A stretch of 64,000 nt of DNA, taken from positions 434,001-498,000 of the forward strand of contig NZ_OZ032152.1 in NCBI RefSeq assembly GCF_964026455.1, in the 5' to 3' direction. Shown piece by piece: positions 45,151-55,522 of the stretch. Position 1 is the stretch's first letter, and each line of letters opens with the position of its first letter. The DNA comes from Rickettsia endosymbiont of Lasioglossum villosulum. GTDB taxonomy: Bacteria; Pseudomonadota; Alphaproteobacteria; Rickettsiales; Rickettsiaceae. Under the pieces are notes generated by a model. It worked only from the letters and a program-made list of their open reading frames with translations, searched no databases and had not been told where the DNA came from. The translations under genes were made by a program, and so were the position numbers.

Positions 45151-45154
45151 GTAA
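43742..45154 (+). CDS. Group II intron reverse transcriptase/maturase
   Basis: The 470-residue protein has RT domains in order: KKNRACGIDEVTVEEYGKNL, RGLGIPTVEDKLVQLVV, CSYGFRPNLSCHAAI, VVEVDIRKFYDNINH, GTSQGSVASPILANIYL, and the catalytic RYCDDFVV (the YxDD box), followed by the NFLGFTHYCGKS thumb and the group II maturase domain (about 320-440). It is intact. There is no HNH endonuclease. Its last 25 codons run through RNA domain V, so the protein's C-terminus is encoded by the ribozyme core. Confidence 0.92.
   Translation: MESKLKLISAKAKEDKRLKFTALVHHVNKENLIECYKELKKNRACGIDEVTVEEYGKNLEENIDNLLHRLKDKSYRANAVRRVEIPKANSKEKRGLGIPTVEDKLVQLVVKKLLEAIYEQDFLECSYGFRPNLSCHAAIKALDTVVMKKPINYVVEVDIRKFYDNINHYWLQRCLEERILDKNFIWLIRRLLKAGVIKDGVVSTSDQGTSQGSVASPILANIYLHYVLDLWFGKVVKPKAKGYVELIRYCDDFVVCCESQKDAEEFLSLLHDRLKSFGLAISEEKTRIVKFGRRPWQLASKNKEKLETFNFLGFTHYCGKSRQGYFIMGHKTIKSSFARKLKETQEWLKAIRSQAVLKDWWPILKSKLTGHYNYFGISGNYQSISKFYHRTVQIVHKWINRRGSRKVSYIWLRNYLQWNPLPMPKIMYSLYSKTIVVKQNSYIEEPYVGKPPVGFCEGYHSNETSLIRKW
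45074..45106 (+). ncRNA. Group II intron domain V
   Basis: The segment starts GAGCCTTATGTGG, has a GAAA tetraloop, then ACCACC, and ends TGTAGGGTTC. It folds as the canonical 33-34-nt domain V hairpin with the conserved catalytic AGC triad and GAAA loop. It marks the active core of intron C. Confidence 0.8.
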
Positions 45155-45166
45155 GAGCTATGATTT

Positions 45167-48100
45167 CTACTCGACAATATCTCCTGTTAACTCTGTTGGT
45201 TTTATAAAAAAGTTATCTTGTTGAACCGTAAAAACAAATTCATTATTAATAGAACAGTTATTTTGTTGTTGTTTATCTTGTATACCAACATCATAATTAT
45301 TGAGTCTTGTTAAACCATCTATTACTTTAGATATAACAGCATCAAAGGATTTTATTATTATTGTTTCTTGATTTTTTTCTGATGTTCTACCATACATTTC
45401 TGTTCTTACAGTTGTGATAATTTTAATTACATCATCAGCTGATTGCACATCTTGTAATTTATTGGCAAAATTTTTAATCAAGATTAGTGATATATCAGCA
45501 CATATCCCAGAATCAGGTTGTTGTAATCCAGAATATATAATATTCATAGTTTTAATTCCTAAACTTAAAAACTGATTTTTTAGTTTTATAAAACTATTGC
45601 TACAGCTTGATATATAATCAAGAGGATCAATAATTGATAGACTATCGCCATATTTAAAGAAGACAACAGCATGGTTATTGTTCTTATAATCTTGTATACC
45701 TAAAATGCTTAAATATTTATTATACTCATGTACATATTCAACTATTACTTTACTTTGATTTAGTATTCTTTTAGCACCATTTATATTTTGCAGATTATAG
45801 TGAATTGATTTTTGATCCAAGCCATCCATCTCGTAAAAACCATTGTATCTAATATCATTATGCTCATAATTATTATACCACTGAAATATCGGCTCTCTAT
45901 TCATATGTAACATGCTTATCTGCTGAACCATATTTTGACTACATTTATTATTTATATAATTTAGTGATTGAGCAAGATCATCTTCAACATAATCATTAGT
46001 ACTGTCATTAACCCCATATTTTCTAATATATTTTACATAGTATAAAAATACTGGTGTATTATTTACATGTGCTGTTTCTATCAATTGAACTGTATTTGTG
46101 CTGCACTTTATAAGTATTTGGTGTAGTGATTGTATTATATCACATTTAAAATTTACACAATAATTAACATACCAAAAGAATATGTTATTATCATTCATAC
46201 GTAGTTGTTCTATCGACTGTATTGTATCTGTACTACATTTCATAAGTATTTGGGTTAGTGATATTTCAATGTCATTATCTATTAATTCCTCTACTACATT
46301 ATTTTCATAATTGTTAAGATTTATTCCATGATTTTCTATATGTTGCATATACCAATGAAATATTAATTTATCATCCATATGTAATTGTTCTATTGCCTGT
46401 ATTGTATTTCTGCTGCACTCCATAAGTATACTATATAGTGATCGTGCTATATCATTTATATCAATAATATCATTATATGTAAGGTCTATCATATGTTGTA
46501 TATACCAATGCAATATTGATAATCCACTAATAGTAGTTTTAGTATCTAATTCTTTAAGCAATAATTGATTACAGTTAGTTATAATATAATCAATAACCTC
46601 GTAAAGAGTAGTATCACTAGTTTGATTGTACACAGATATGATTTTTTCTATATGCTGTATCATCTCACTATGATTGACACTACTTAAGTACCAGTTAATT
46701 GCTAGTTGATTATGAATTGTGACTTCTCTTCCTAAAGCATCAATAAGATTTAAATTATCTACATCTAGAATATCGTTTATAATTGTTAAGATATCATTAT
46801 CATTTAATACAGAGATAATAGTTTTTATTGCTGTAACTTTGTCATTATGAGTTACACTGTTGTGAGTACCTAAGTACCATTGTATTGCCGACTGATTATG
46901 TACCTGAATGTGTATTAATTCTTTTTTCAGGTCTGTACTATCTGCAGTTAGAATATCTTTTATAATGGTCAAGATATCATTATCATTTAATACAGGGATA
47001 ATAGTTTTTATTGCTGTAACTTTGTCATTATGAGTTACACTGTGAGTACCTAAGTACCATTGTATTGCCGACTGATTATGTACCTGAATGTGTATTAATT
47101 CTTTTTTCACTGTATCATCTGCAGTTAGAATATATTTTATAATTGTTAAGATATTATCATCCTCAAATATAGGGATAATAGTTTTTATTGCTGTAACTTT
47201 GTCATTATGAGTTACACTGTTGTGAGTACCTAAGTACCATTGTATTGCCGACTGATTATGTACCTGAATGTGTATTAATTCTTTTTTCAGGTCTGTACTA
47301 TCTGCAGTTAGAATATATTTTATAATTGTTAAGATATTATCATCCTCAAATATAGGGATAATAGTTTTTATTGCTGTAACTTTGTCATTATGAGTTACAC
47401 TGTGAGTACCTAAGTACCACTTAATTGCTTGCTGATCATGAACCTGGATATTTATTAATTCTTTTTTCACTGTATCATCTGCAGTTAGAATATCTTTTAT
47501 AATGGTCAAGATATCATTATCATTTAATACAGGAATAATAGAATTTATTGCTATAACTTTGTCATTATGAGTTACGTTATGATTACCTAAATACCACTTA
47601 ATTGCTTGCTGATTATGTACCTGAATGTTTGCTAGTTCTGTACTAAAACAAGTATAGTCATCTTGAGGGAAAAAAATAATATACTCAATTAGCTGTATTA
47701 TTAAAGTGTCATTACATTTTCCTATAATGCTCTTTAATGCTTCTAATTTAGTATTATTATTTATATTTCTATTGTTAATATACCATTCTAAAAATTCTTA
47801 ACCATCAATCTTGATGTCGAGTAAATCTCTAATAATATCTTGATTACACTTAATTAAAATGTTGTTAATTGCCGCTATCAAATCTGTGGGTGTATTATCA
47901 GCAACGTGCTCACTTATTGACTTGATATACCACGTAAAAAATGGATCAATACCACGTAGTTTTCCTCCTTTTGCTTTAATAATTGGTATATCAAGCGTCA
48001 AAATATATTGACAAAATTCTATAACATAGCTATCGCTATGTCGCAATAAACTATTCGTTACTTCAATTCTATTTTCTTGATCTTGTTGATTATTAAAATA

Positions 48101-49696
48101 CCATTTGTACGGTGCTTGTTCATTGATATTTATCTTTTTTAATGTCCTTTCATTACATTTGGTTAAAATATTTTTTACTTCTTTGAGGAATTCAGGAAGG
48201 GTAGGATTATTAAAACAAGTGTTAATGTACCACTGAATTACAGATATATTACCAATTTTAGCATCTTCTAATTTCGCAATAACAACACTATTGCTTTCTA
48301 CATCTAGTTCTAGAATGTACTCTATAAATTTTATTCTCTGTTCTGTAGTAATATTAACACTATTAGTATAGAAATATTTATCAATAAGTTGATAAATATG
48401 TATTGGATTTTCATGTTGAGCTAATAAGGATTCATCATTCGAGAATTGAAAACTGAATTCCGAATTATCATTATCCAACATACTTATAATTGCATTTTTA
48501 TTATATATTAAAAATTTACCATGGTTTTTTTTATAATCTTTATTAATATACTGAATAAACTCAGTAGCAAAATCTTTTTTATTGAGAAATATTGTTAAAA
48601 AATTTTTGTGTTTTGATGTACAAAAATAATCCATAGTATTTTTGTCATATGTTTGTTGTTGTATAGTTAACAAGAGCAAAGATAAATGCTTACGTGCATC
48701 ATATAAGATTAGATTGAAATAATCTTGTACTAAGTACTTAAGTGATTCCTCATTATTTTTATAAAATCTATTTATATTCAATGTTTTTGTATTCTTGATA
48801 CCTAACGCTTGTAAATTATTTATTATTTCGTAATATTTATCATCCATGTGCTGTTTCTGTGCAGATAAACTGTTAAGTAAGCTTTGTACTTTTCGTGCAT
48901 TTATTTTAATTTCAAGTTTTTTATTTTGTAAATATTTTATGTATGAATTGAATTCATCTCCTGCTGAAGAATTTAGATTTTTTTTGACATTATGTACAAG
49001 AAATAATAGTATTTCTTTCAGATATTGGTTTATTACATTTTCATCCTTGATATTGCTTATCTTAGTATTTTGTTGTATAAAAATAGGTATGTCGAGTACT
49101 TTAAATAAGCTATTACGTATGTTATATAGTTGCTCTTCCAAATTGATACTATCTAAGGAATATACTAAATTATTTACTTTTTCATTAAGACTTCTTACTA
49201 AAGTTGCTTCCTGAGATACTTCATATTTACTATCAAAGTGTTTAGCACTCACTCTTGTATCCCAGACATATAATAAATATGGTATAAAAATACTACTAAA
49301 AAATACTTGGACTTTCTGTTGACAGCATACACTGTCATTTTCATCTATTCTGTTCTGAAGTTCATCTTTTATAACCTCATATTCCTCTTTAGAATTTGGG
49401 ATTTTATGAAAAAACTCTAATAAACATTGTGCTTTTGAAAAGCAATCATAAGTTTTGCTTCCAACAATGAAAAAATGTTTAATAAGTGATAGAAAAAAGG
49501 TAATAGGAATAATATGATTCCCATCATTTCCTGTACCTATTCTCTTATAGTGTATATTTGAAATATGAAAAGAACCTTTTTCTTTTACTACCTCAACATA
49601 TACATTGATAATATTAAATGTATATAAAAGCCATTTTTGTAATATTTGGCTATTATTGTTAGTAGAACTACTAGGATTAGACATTATTTGATTCAT
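45167..49696 (-). pseudogene. Giant repeat protein gene (about 1,510 codons) with one in-frame stop
   Basis: Two long minus-strand frames (49696-47798 and about 47797-45167) are in the same register, separated only by a TAA at 47798-47800. Homologous repeat sequence continues on both sides, so this is one gene with a nonsense codon. The N-terminal 600 residues are helical. The middle is built from about 60-residue helical repeats of the form IHIQVHNQSAIQWYLG / DKVTAIKTIIP / DILTIIKDIL. The C-terminus (NHAVVFF...IIDPLDY...QQPDSGICADISL) recalls CE-clan cysteine protease/acetyltransferase cores. There is no signal peptide. I infer a host-interaction protein; the family is not recognised. Confidence 0.65.
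46760..47640 (-). repeat. Tandem 180-186-bp coding repeats
   Basis: About five near-identical units follow one another, each containing the antisense of VTHNDKV and of HNQSAIQWYLG. Spacing alternates between about 180 and 186 bp because some units carry two extra codons (THNSVTH versus THSVTH, STDLKKE versus DTVKKE). The near-identity at DNA level shows recent expansion or homogenisation. Confidence 0.85.
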
Positions 49697-49907
49697 TATT
49701 ATCCAATTTTACTTAAAATTTATGTATTTTATATTCTTTATAAGGCAGATTTTAATAATGCAGCATCTTTAAAATATCCTGTTACTTAAAGCCACTTGTT
49801 CTAAAACATAGCGTGAGTTTAGATTTTTACTCACCTTACGCACGCAGGAGCACATATTTAAGAGTTGATAGATAAAGTGCAATTATTAAAAATATCTAAC
49901 TTTAGAG
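49697..49907. other. Upstream region of the repeat protein gene
   Basis: The AT-rich 211-bp gap includes a GTGAGT/ACTCAC inverted repeat (about 49811-49833) followed by TTACGCACGC, which may be an end of the adjacent IS630 remnant. No ORF is visible. Confidence 0.3.
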
Positions 49908-50640
49908 TTAAAATATTATGCTACATCTACTATCTAATTTCTTTAAAAATTCAATGATATAATCACTATTAACTTTAGGATTATCAGTTGTTACTAAATT
50001 TAGACTCTTTAGATCAATCGCACCTATAATATGCTTACGTTTCCAACCATTAAAACTTGGTAAAGTCTTAGCTACATTCTTCCTAATCCAACCAAATCTT
50101 GCTCTAGATTGATATTGAGGATGAACACTATCCATAAAGTAAATAGACTTGTCCCTAGCTAAATTATTTCTTAACAAACTATATTGTAGCTTAAATTCCT
50201 CTTGTTTAGCTAAATCTATTTTCCCAGAAAGTAACTTAGGTTTTTTATAACTAAAACCCAGTCTATGTAAAAGATTGATTACCCCAGCTAATGTATAAAT
50301 TACTCCATATTCCCTTTCTATATATAAACCTATATCTCTAGCATAAACATAATTATTCATTTCTAGGTGGTTTATTAATTCTTCTTCCTATCCTCTAGTA
50401 AGGTTTAATATCACTACCCCCATTTTCGGGCTTAAGCTTCTTATCATTATGATAGTCTATTAAATGTTTTCTTATCCCTTCATTGCTCAGTAATAAAACT
50501 TTTGCTATCTCAGCAATACTATAACCATCATCATACATGAGAACGGCTTTGATTCGATCATAAATTCTCTTATCCCTCTCACCTCTATGACACAGCTTTA
50601 ATTCTTCTCTTTCTACTGATATTAATTTCCTATAACTCAT
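49908..50640 (-). pseudogene. IS630-family transposase, frameshifted and truncated
   Basis: The first frame (50640-50395) has the HTH part (EREELKLCHRGERDKRIYDR, GYSIAEIAKVLLLSNEGIRK). The second (50360-49908) has the winged region and DDE start (YFMDSVHPQYQSRARFGWI), with its frame extending upstream as EEELINHLEMNNYVYARD. The join needs a frameshift, and the protein stops at LDSRCSIIF before the second Asp and the Glu. It is therefore inactive. Confidence 0.8.
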
Positions 50641-50701
50641 CCTGATTTTATAATACTTTCTTACTTCAATGACAACTATTCATTTATTAGAGGTATACTC
50701 A

Positions 50702-51463
50702 TTATAATAATCTATTAAAATAATCAGTAAGAGAAGAAAATGGTACTGTGTTATTATATAAATTTGATTTTTTGTAATTTGTAGTTATATTAAAACAATG
50801 TGTGTGTAATTGTCTTGCAACTTTTGGCATTTTTAGGTAAGTAGCAATAGTGAAGAAGAACTGTAAAGTTTCTAAAATCGTTTTCCACCCTTTTTCAGGA
50901 GATTTAGCTCCTACTGTTTGTATATTATGTAATCGGTCACATAATTTAATTAATAGCAACTCTTTTTTCTTTTGCTGATATAATATTTTAACTATTTCTG
51001 CTGCACTAATTTTTTTAGCATTTTTAACTCGTGTTAAATCTTCAACTTGATTAGCAATCTTATGGCCAAATTCTTGTATAATCATTTCTTTAGTAAGTAA
51101 TGTATCTTCAATACAATCGTGCAATATGCTGGTTACTATGATATCTGTTCTAAATAAATAATCAGAAACCATATATGCTACTTCTAAAGGATGTGAATAA
51201 TACAACTCTCCTGTTTCTCGTTTTTGTCCGCCATGATATTTTTTAGCAAAATAAATTGCTTTTTTAATTTTATTAAGATCAACTTTGTGCTCAGAAATCT
51301 TATTAATAAGTATGATTTTAGTTAATAGCCTTTTACTATATCGGCAATTTGATAGATCTGTAATTTTTACTTTGTCTAGCTCAATATCTATACCTTTAAG
51401 TAAGTTTAACTTTCCTACAATAGGAGCTATAGTTTTTTGATGATTTTCTTGATTTTTTGCCAT
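50702..51463 (-). CDS. HD-domain (p)ppGpp hydrolase-like protein (SpoT-like), intact
   Basis: The 253-residue protein contains a full RelA/SpoT HD domain: KKYHGGQKRETGELYYSHPLEVA (His77, His91), ILHDCIEDT (His115-Asp116, Glu119) and LIKLCDRLHNIQTVG. There is no synthetase, TGS or ACT domain, as in the split mini-SpoT genes of Rickettsia and RAGEs. A role in degrading (p)ppGpp or a related alarmone is likely from the motif. Two broken paralogues lie at 15035 and 42672. Confidence 0.85.
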   Translation of the reverse strand: MAKNQENHQKTIAPIVGKLNLLKGIDIELDKVKITDLSNCRYSKRLLTKIILINKISEHKVDLNKIKKAIYFAKKYHGGQKRETGELYYSHPLEVAYMVSDYLFRTDIIVTSILHDCIEDTLLTKEMIIQEFGHKIANQVEDLTRVKNAKKISAAEIVKILYQQKKKELLLIKLCDRLHNIQTVGAKSPEKGWKTILETLQFFFTIATYLKMPKVARQLHTHCFNITTNYKKSNLYNNTVPFSSLTDYFNRLL

Positions 51464-51612
51464 CTATCTATCCCTAATATTATTTAAGTGTAGTAAGAAT
51501 CATAGCAATAATCAAGAAAATCATACTTGTTAATTAATAGAGTACTTTCAAAACTTTACTTTTAGAGATAATTTGTGTGTGTATTATCATCAAAACCTTA
51601 TAAGTATCAACA

Positions 51613-52563
51613 TTATTTATCATAAATCAGATCATCAAGAAGAGGTAACTTAATTGGTATATTACAGACGATAGTAGTACTTTTACCTTGTTCACTTGTT
51701 ACTTCAATCTCTCCATTTAGCTCACCAATTAGACGTTTTACAAAACTTAATCCTGATCCAAGTCCATGATATTGCATAGCAATATCAAATTTATCAATCT
51801 TTTCATGAAGATGTTGCCTGATTTCTTTAGATAAACCAACACCACTATCATGTACCATAAATTGGAATACCATTTCTCTATTTTGTTGTTCTGATTCTAA
51901 TAATGCAGGACTAATAGCAAACATGTTCACTGTTACCACAACTTTACCTTCTTTAGTAAAGTTAATAGCGTTATCTATTAACTGCTCTAATATTACTCCT
52001 ATTCGATAAGTATCACTAATTATAGCATTTGTTAAATCATACTGAAAATTACAAGATAAATTTAATCCCTTACGTTGAGCTATTGGCATCGCTTTATCAA
52101 TAATCTTGTTTACCAACTGTTTTGGATCAAACTTATTTAAAACTATAGGAGGTAGTCCAGAATTATTCTGTAGATAACTAATTATGTTGTTATAATAATC
52201 CAGTAATTCTTCAGCACAATTTACTACACTAGCTAGATAATCCTTTTTCTCAGGATTATCTTCTATTTCATAAAGAGCTGTTACTAATGAAAAAATTCCA
52301 TTACATGGAATCTTTAATCCATGTACCATATTTTGAACTACATCTCTTTTAAATAACTCAGATTCTTTCAATTTATTATTTGCTTCTTGTAATTCTAATT
52401 TATATTTAATTATATCAGTATAATTTGTGATCGTCGAATTAATGACATTCTCTTCTTGCTGATATGGTATTAATGTGACAGATATGGGAGATAATTGAAG
52501 ATTCCAATTTGTTTTAGTAATATTATGATTATCTTTTGGTTGATTTTGATTATTAATTGTCAT
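51613..52563 (-). CDS. Sensor histidine kinase, soluble
   Basis: The 316-residue protein has a short coiled N-terminus (about 45-75), an HisKA dimerisation helix with His81 in NMVHGLKIPCNG, and a HATPase_c domain with N box EQLIDNAINFT, G1 HDSGVGLS and G2 GLGSGLSFVKRL. No membrane segment or receiver domain is present, so it senses a cytoplasmic signal or works with an orphan partner. Histidine kinases of this kind are common RAGE cargo. No response regulator is adjacent. Confidence 0.88.
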   Translation of the reverse strand: MTINNQNQPKDNHNITKTNWNLQLSPISVTLIPYQQEENVINSTITNYTDIIKYKLELQEANNKLKESELFKRDVVQNMVHGLKIPCNGIFSLVTALYEIEDNPEKKDYLASVVNCAEELLDYYNNIISYLQNNSGLPPIVLNKFDPKQLVNKIIDKAMPIAQRKGLNLSCNFQYDLTNAIISDTYRIGVILEQLIDNAINFTKEGKVVVTVNMFAISPALLESEQQNREMVFQFMVHDSGVGLSKEIRQHLHEKIDKFDIAMQYHGLGSGLSFVKRLIGELNGEIEVTSEQGKSTTIVCNIPIKLPLLDDLIYDK

Positions 52564-52946
52564 AACATTTCCTTGCTGTTAAAGTTAAGAAAACAGCTCA
52601 GAGGTTAAGGTGATAAAATTTTGTTGTTTTTAACTTAGCCTCTGAACTCAGAACTGCACCACGGCCGCTCTTAACAAGGACAGATATCACCACAATTCTG
52701 CGAAGTACAGAGGATTTAAGAGCTTTTTGACAGATTTTTATACAATTAGGCAAACAGCTGCACAAATGAGACACTGCTAAATTAATATTGTTGGTTAACT
52801 CAATTCTTTATCCATTACATATAAATCAAAATCAGCATTAATTATGCTACAAAAATTATCAGAAATTCCTTCGAGTACAGCATTTTGCTAGCATTTAAGC
52901 CTATTTTATACTATAATTATAGTGTAAATATTTGAATAATAATTTC
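52564..52946. other. Intergenic region between kinase and dam-like gene, with hairpins
   Basis: This divergent promoter region contains GCTGTT/AACAGC (52575-52597) and a 12-bp near-perfect inverted repeat TCAGAGGTTAAG/CTTAGCCTCTGA (52598-52609, 52634-52645, one G-T pair). No ORF is apparent. The stems lie upstream of the kinase start and could be operator or terminator elements. Confidence 0.4.
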
Positions 52947-53720
52947 ATGTCAGTAAATAACTCAAACAAAACACAACCATTCCTACAATGGGTTGGTGGT
53001 AAAAGAAAAATTGCCGATCAATTAATTAAGTTTTTTCCATCAACACTAAATAACTACTATGAACCATTCCTTGGTGGTGGGGCTTTATCTGATATTAATC
53101 TAGAGCTAGTGACGTCCTATAATGCGGTTAAGAAGAATCCAGATAAGGTTAGTAAACTATTAGACTCCCATAAAGAAAAACACTCCAAAGAACATTATTA
53201 TCAAGTTAGAAGTAATAATGACAGTAATGACCCAGCGAAGATTACTGCAAGATTTATCTATCTTAATAGATATTCATTTAAAGGCATTTACCGAATTAAT
53301 ATTGATGGCAAACCAGCTCAAACTTTCTCTGGTAGAAATTATAGTAAATCTGATATTGCCTTTAGATTAAAACAGTGTAGTCAGCTTTTATCTAGCACAT
53401 CTATTTGTGCTATGGATTTTTCTTTCATTGAACCACAAAAAGGTGATTTTGTTTATTTTGATCCTCCTTATCATAAGTCAGGTGAGAAGTTTTATACCAG
53501 ATTACCATTTGATGAAAATGAGCAAACGAGACTGCGAGATTTTGCTACAGAACTCAATGATAAAAATGTTAAAATAATGGTTTCTAATAGTAATACTCCC
53601 TTTATTAGAAACTTATACAAAAATTTTAATATTAGTATTATTAAAGTTAAATATTCCATGCCTGAACATAATAAAATATCTGATGAAGTAGTTATTACAA
53701 ATTATCAATTACCACAATAG
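52947..53720 (+). CDS. dam: Dam-like DNA adenine methylase, possible internal deletion
   Basis: I choose ATG 52947 (MSVNNSNK). The protein of 257 residues has the SAM-binding FLQWVGGKRKIADQL, motif YYEPFLGGGAL and the catalytic FVYFDPPYHKSGEKFYT of Dam-family N6-adenine methylases. Where homologues have about 20 residues between GGGA and SDIN, this protein reads GGGALSDINLEL, an in-frame gap that removes one helix. Activity is therefore doubtful. It is tail-to-tail, one base from the DnaA-like gene. Confidence 0.8.
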   Translation: MSVNNSNKTQPFLQWVGGKRKIADQLIKFFPSTLNNYYEPFLGGGALSDINLELVTSYNAVKKNPDKVSKLLDSHKEKHSKEHYYQVRSNNDSNDPAKITARFIYLNRYSFKGIYRINIDGKPAQTFSGRNYSKSDIAFRLKQCSQLLSSTSICAMDFSFIEPQKGDFVYFDPPYHKSGEKFYTRLPFDENEQTRLRDFATELNDKNVKIMVSNSNTPFIRNLYKNFNISIIKVKYSMPEHNKISDEVVITNYQLPQ

Positions 53721-53721
53721 C

Positions 53722-55383
53722 TTAGTTATATTCAAACTTGATTAATTCAAAGCAATAATCTTGAGTCTTAAAAGCTTCTTCTAGATCTTGCATATAACGA
53801 TTTCTAACATAATAATCATTAAAAGCCGTTGTTGATTTAAGGATTATTTTCTTATTGATGATATCTTCCTCTACAACTACTAATTTACTTAATACCCCAA
53901 AATCAATATATTGGTTATAACGTTCAATAAGAAATTTCCGTACCCTGTACCATACTGAATCAGGATTTAATTGCCTGCTAAGCTGCAATAGATAATTTTG
54001 TTTTTCATCTTCAGTATTATTCTGCTTCGTTTTAAGTTCAGCAAATGGTATGATTTGCAACTGTCCAATATTACTGCCATAGATCATTCGCACTTGCTGC
54101 AATATTTTATCTTGGCTATGTTCTGAAAGAAGCATATTTTTAAGCAGTTTTATTTGATACCTATTATCTACTACCCCAATAAATGAGCAGGAGCTTAGTA
54201 ATTCATAAGCTGAATCAGGATCAAAACTACCAACAATTTTACGTTTTAGCTGAGCTTGCAAGCTAGTATCAAGGCTACTTTCTATCTTATCTAGATATTG
54301 TTCTTTAGCGTTGTTTAAGTCGCTAGATTTAAACTGAAATGCACTATTATTAGCTTTAGTAGTTTCACGTAACTCATGAGCTAAAGCTTTAGCCATATAG
54401 TTTAGTAACACTTTCTTATGACCAAAATGGTGATTGGAATATTCTCCTGCAAGCTTTAAGAGCAATTTGTTGATAAAATCTAGGTTAAATTCTCTATTTG
54501 ATTTTACTTGCAGTAAATCAGCATCTTCTTGGCTTAATGGATAAAAATCTGCTAATTTCTTTCTTTTGAACCAGCTTTTATGATTAATAGCCCTAATTGC
54601 AGCATTATTGCTACTTATAACTGCTTGCAGTGTAGTATTAATCCGTGTAGCACCTGTTGTGATATTAGCACTAGAGAAATTAGTATTATCAGCTTGTTGT
54701 TGATCGTTGATTGAGCTTGTTGCCTTGAATTGTAAATCTGCTGCAAGTTTTTGTTGTTGTAACTGTTGTTGATTATTGTGAATAGATGCATTTTTTTCAT
54801 TTTGAAAAATTGTAGATTTGCTAGATCTAGATTTATTAGATATATTTTTATTATTATCTATATATATGTACTGGTCTAAACTTTTTTGGGGTTGAGGCAA
54901 AATTTCTTTGGGTTTGACCCCAAAGTTTTTTGGAGTAGGTACAAAATTTTTTTCATTTTCAGATGGTATTTTGCTAGAAGTAGGTTGGAAATTTTTAGCC
55001 AGCTTAATACAAGGAGTATTGCGGCATTTAATACCATATTTCACGATTGTTGCATTATAAACTTTAATAAAGCTACTTTTTTGTAATTCAAGTAAGCATT
55101 GTCGTACTCGTTCTTGACACACGCCTAGGGACTCTTGAAAGAAGTGATAAGTTTCCTGAAGTTCATCAATGCTATTATTATGATAGATTTGCAAGCGAAA
55201 GACTATTAGAGATAGTAGCTGTCTTGCAGTTTTGCTTAAGATTTTACCATTATTAGAGGTAAGAGTACTCCATTCAGGTGGAATAAAATTACCAACAAAA
55301 TTGTAGAAGATAGTGTGATTTTTATCACTATGATTATGGATTACACAATCAGGAGTGAAATGTGAGCAGCATATAGTGTGCAT
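53722..55383 (-). CDS. DnaA-like/replication-initiator-type protein of the element
   Basis: The 553-residue protein has an N-terminal helix-turn-helix region (about 45-110, ARQLLSLIVFRLQ and VCQERVRQCLLELQKS), a long Asn/Gln/Ser-rich linker, and a C-terminal domain ending WYRVRKFLIERYNQYIDFGV...LVVVEEDIINKKIILKSTTAF, which resembles the DnaA N-terminal domain fold. DnaA-like proteins of this type are known from Rickettsia plasmids and RAGEs and may act in replication or copy control. There is no AAA+ ATPase domain. It is the last element gene before tRNA-Val. Confidence 0.6.
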   Translation of the reverse strand: MHTICCSHFTPDCVIHNHSDKNHTIFYNFVGNFIPPEWSTLTSNNGKILSKTARQLLSLIVFRLQIYHNNSIDELQETYHFFQESLGVCQERVRQCLLELQKSSFIKVYNATIVKYGIKCRNTPCIKLAKNFQPTSSKIPSENEKNFVPTPKNFGVKPKEILPQPQKSLDQYIYIDNNKNISNKSRSSKSTIFQNEKNASIHNNQQQLQQQKLAADLQFKATSSINDQQQADNTNFSSANITTGATRINTTLQAVISSNNAAIRAINHKSWFKRKKLADFYPLSQEDADLLQVKSNREFNLDFINKLLLKLAGEYSNHHFGHKKVLLNYMAKALAHELRETTKANNSAFQFKSSDLNNAKEQYLDKIESSLDTSLQAQLKRKIVGSFDPDSAYELLSSCSFIGVVDNRYQIKLLKNMLLSEHSQDKILQQVRMIYGSNIGQLQIIPFAELKTKQNNTEDEKQNYLLQLSRQLNPDSVWYRVRKFLIERYNQYIDFGVLSKLVVVEEDIINKKIILKSTTAFNDYYVRNRYMQDLEEAFKTQDYCFELIKFEYN

Positions 55384-55522
55384 AAGACCTCAACTTAAAC
55401 ATCAGGTTTAATCGAGGTAATAAGGCAATTAAAGCAGTATTTTTAAAAATGCGAGGAGCATATAAGCAGCATACAGAGTAGGGAGGTAAAATTAGTAGAT
55501 TATGAAAAGCTAGGAGGTAAGG

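Noticed and set aside
45167..47509. A stand-alone 780-residue repeat protein
   Set aside because: Its apparent TTG start lies in the middle of a repeat, and the frame is continuous upstream to the TAA at 47798, so it is the 3' part of a larger gene.
46760..47640. Ankyrin repeats in the giant protein
   Set aside because: Unit length is about 60 residues with an AIQWYLG core and lacks the G-x-TPLH ankyrin signature.
49908..50640. Two separate small genes (a regulator with HTH and an unknown protein)
   Set aside because: Together they match the HTH and DDE halves of one IS630 transposase with a frameshift, so they are one broken gene.
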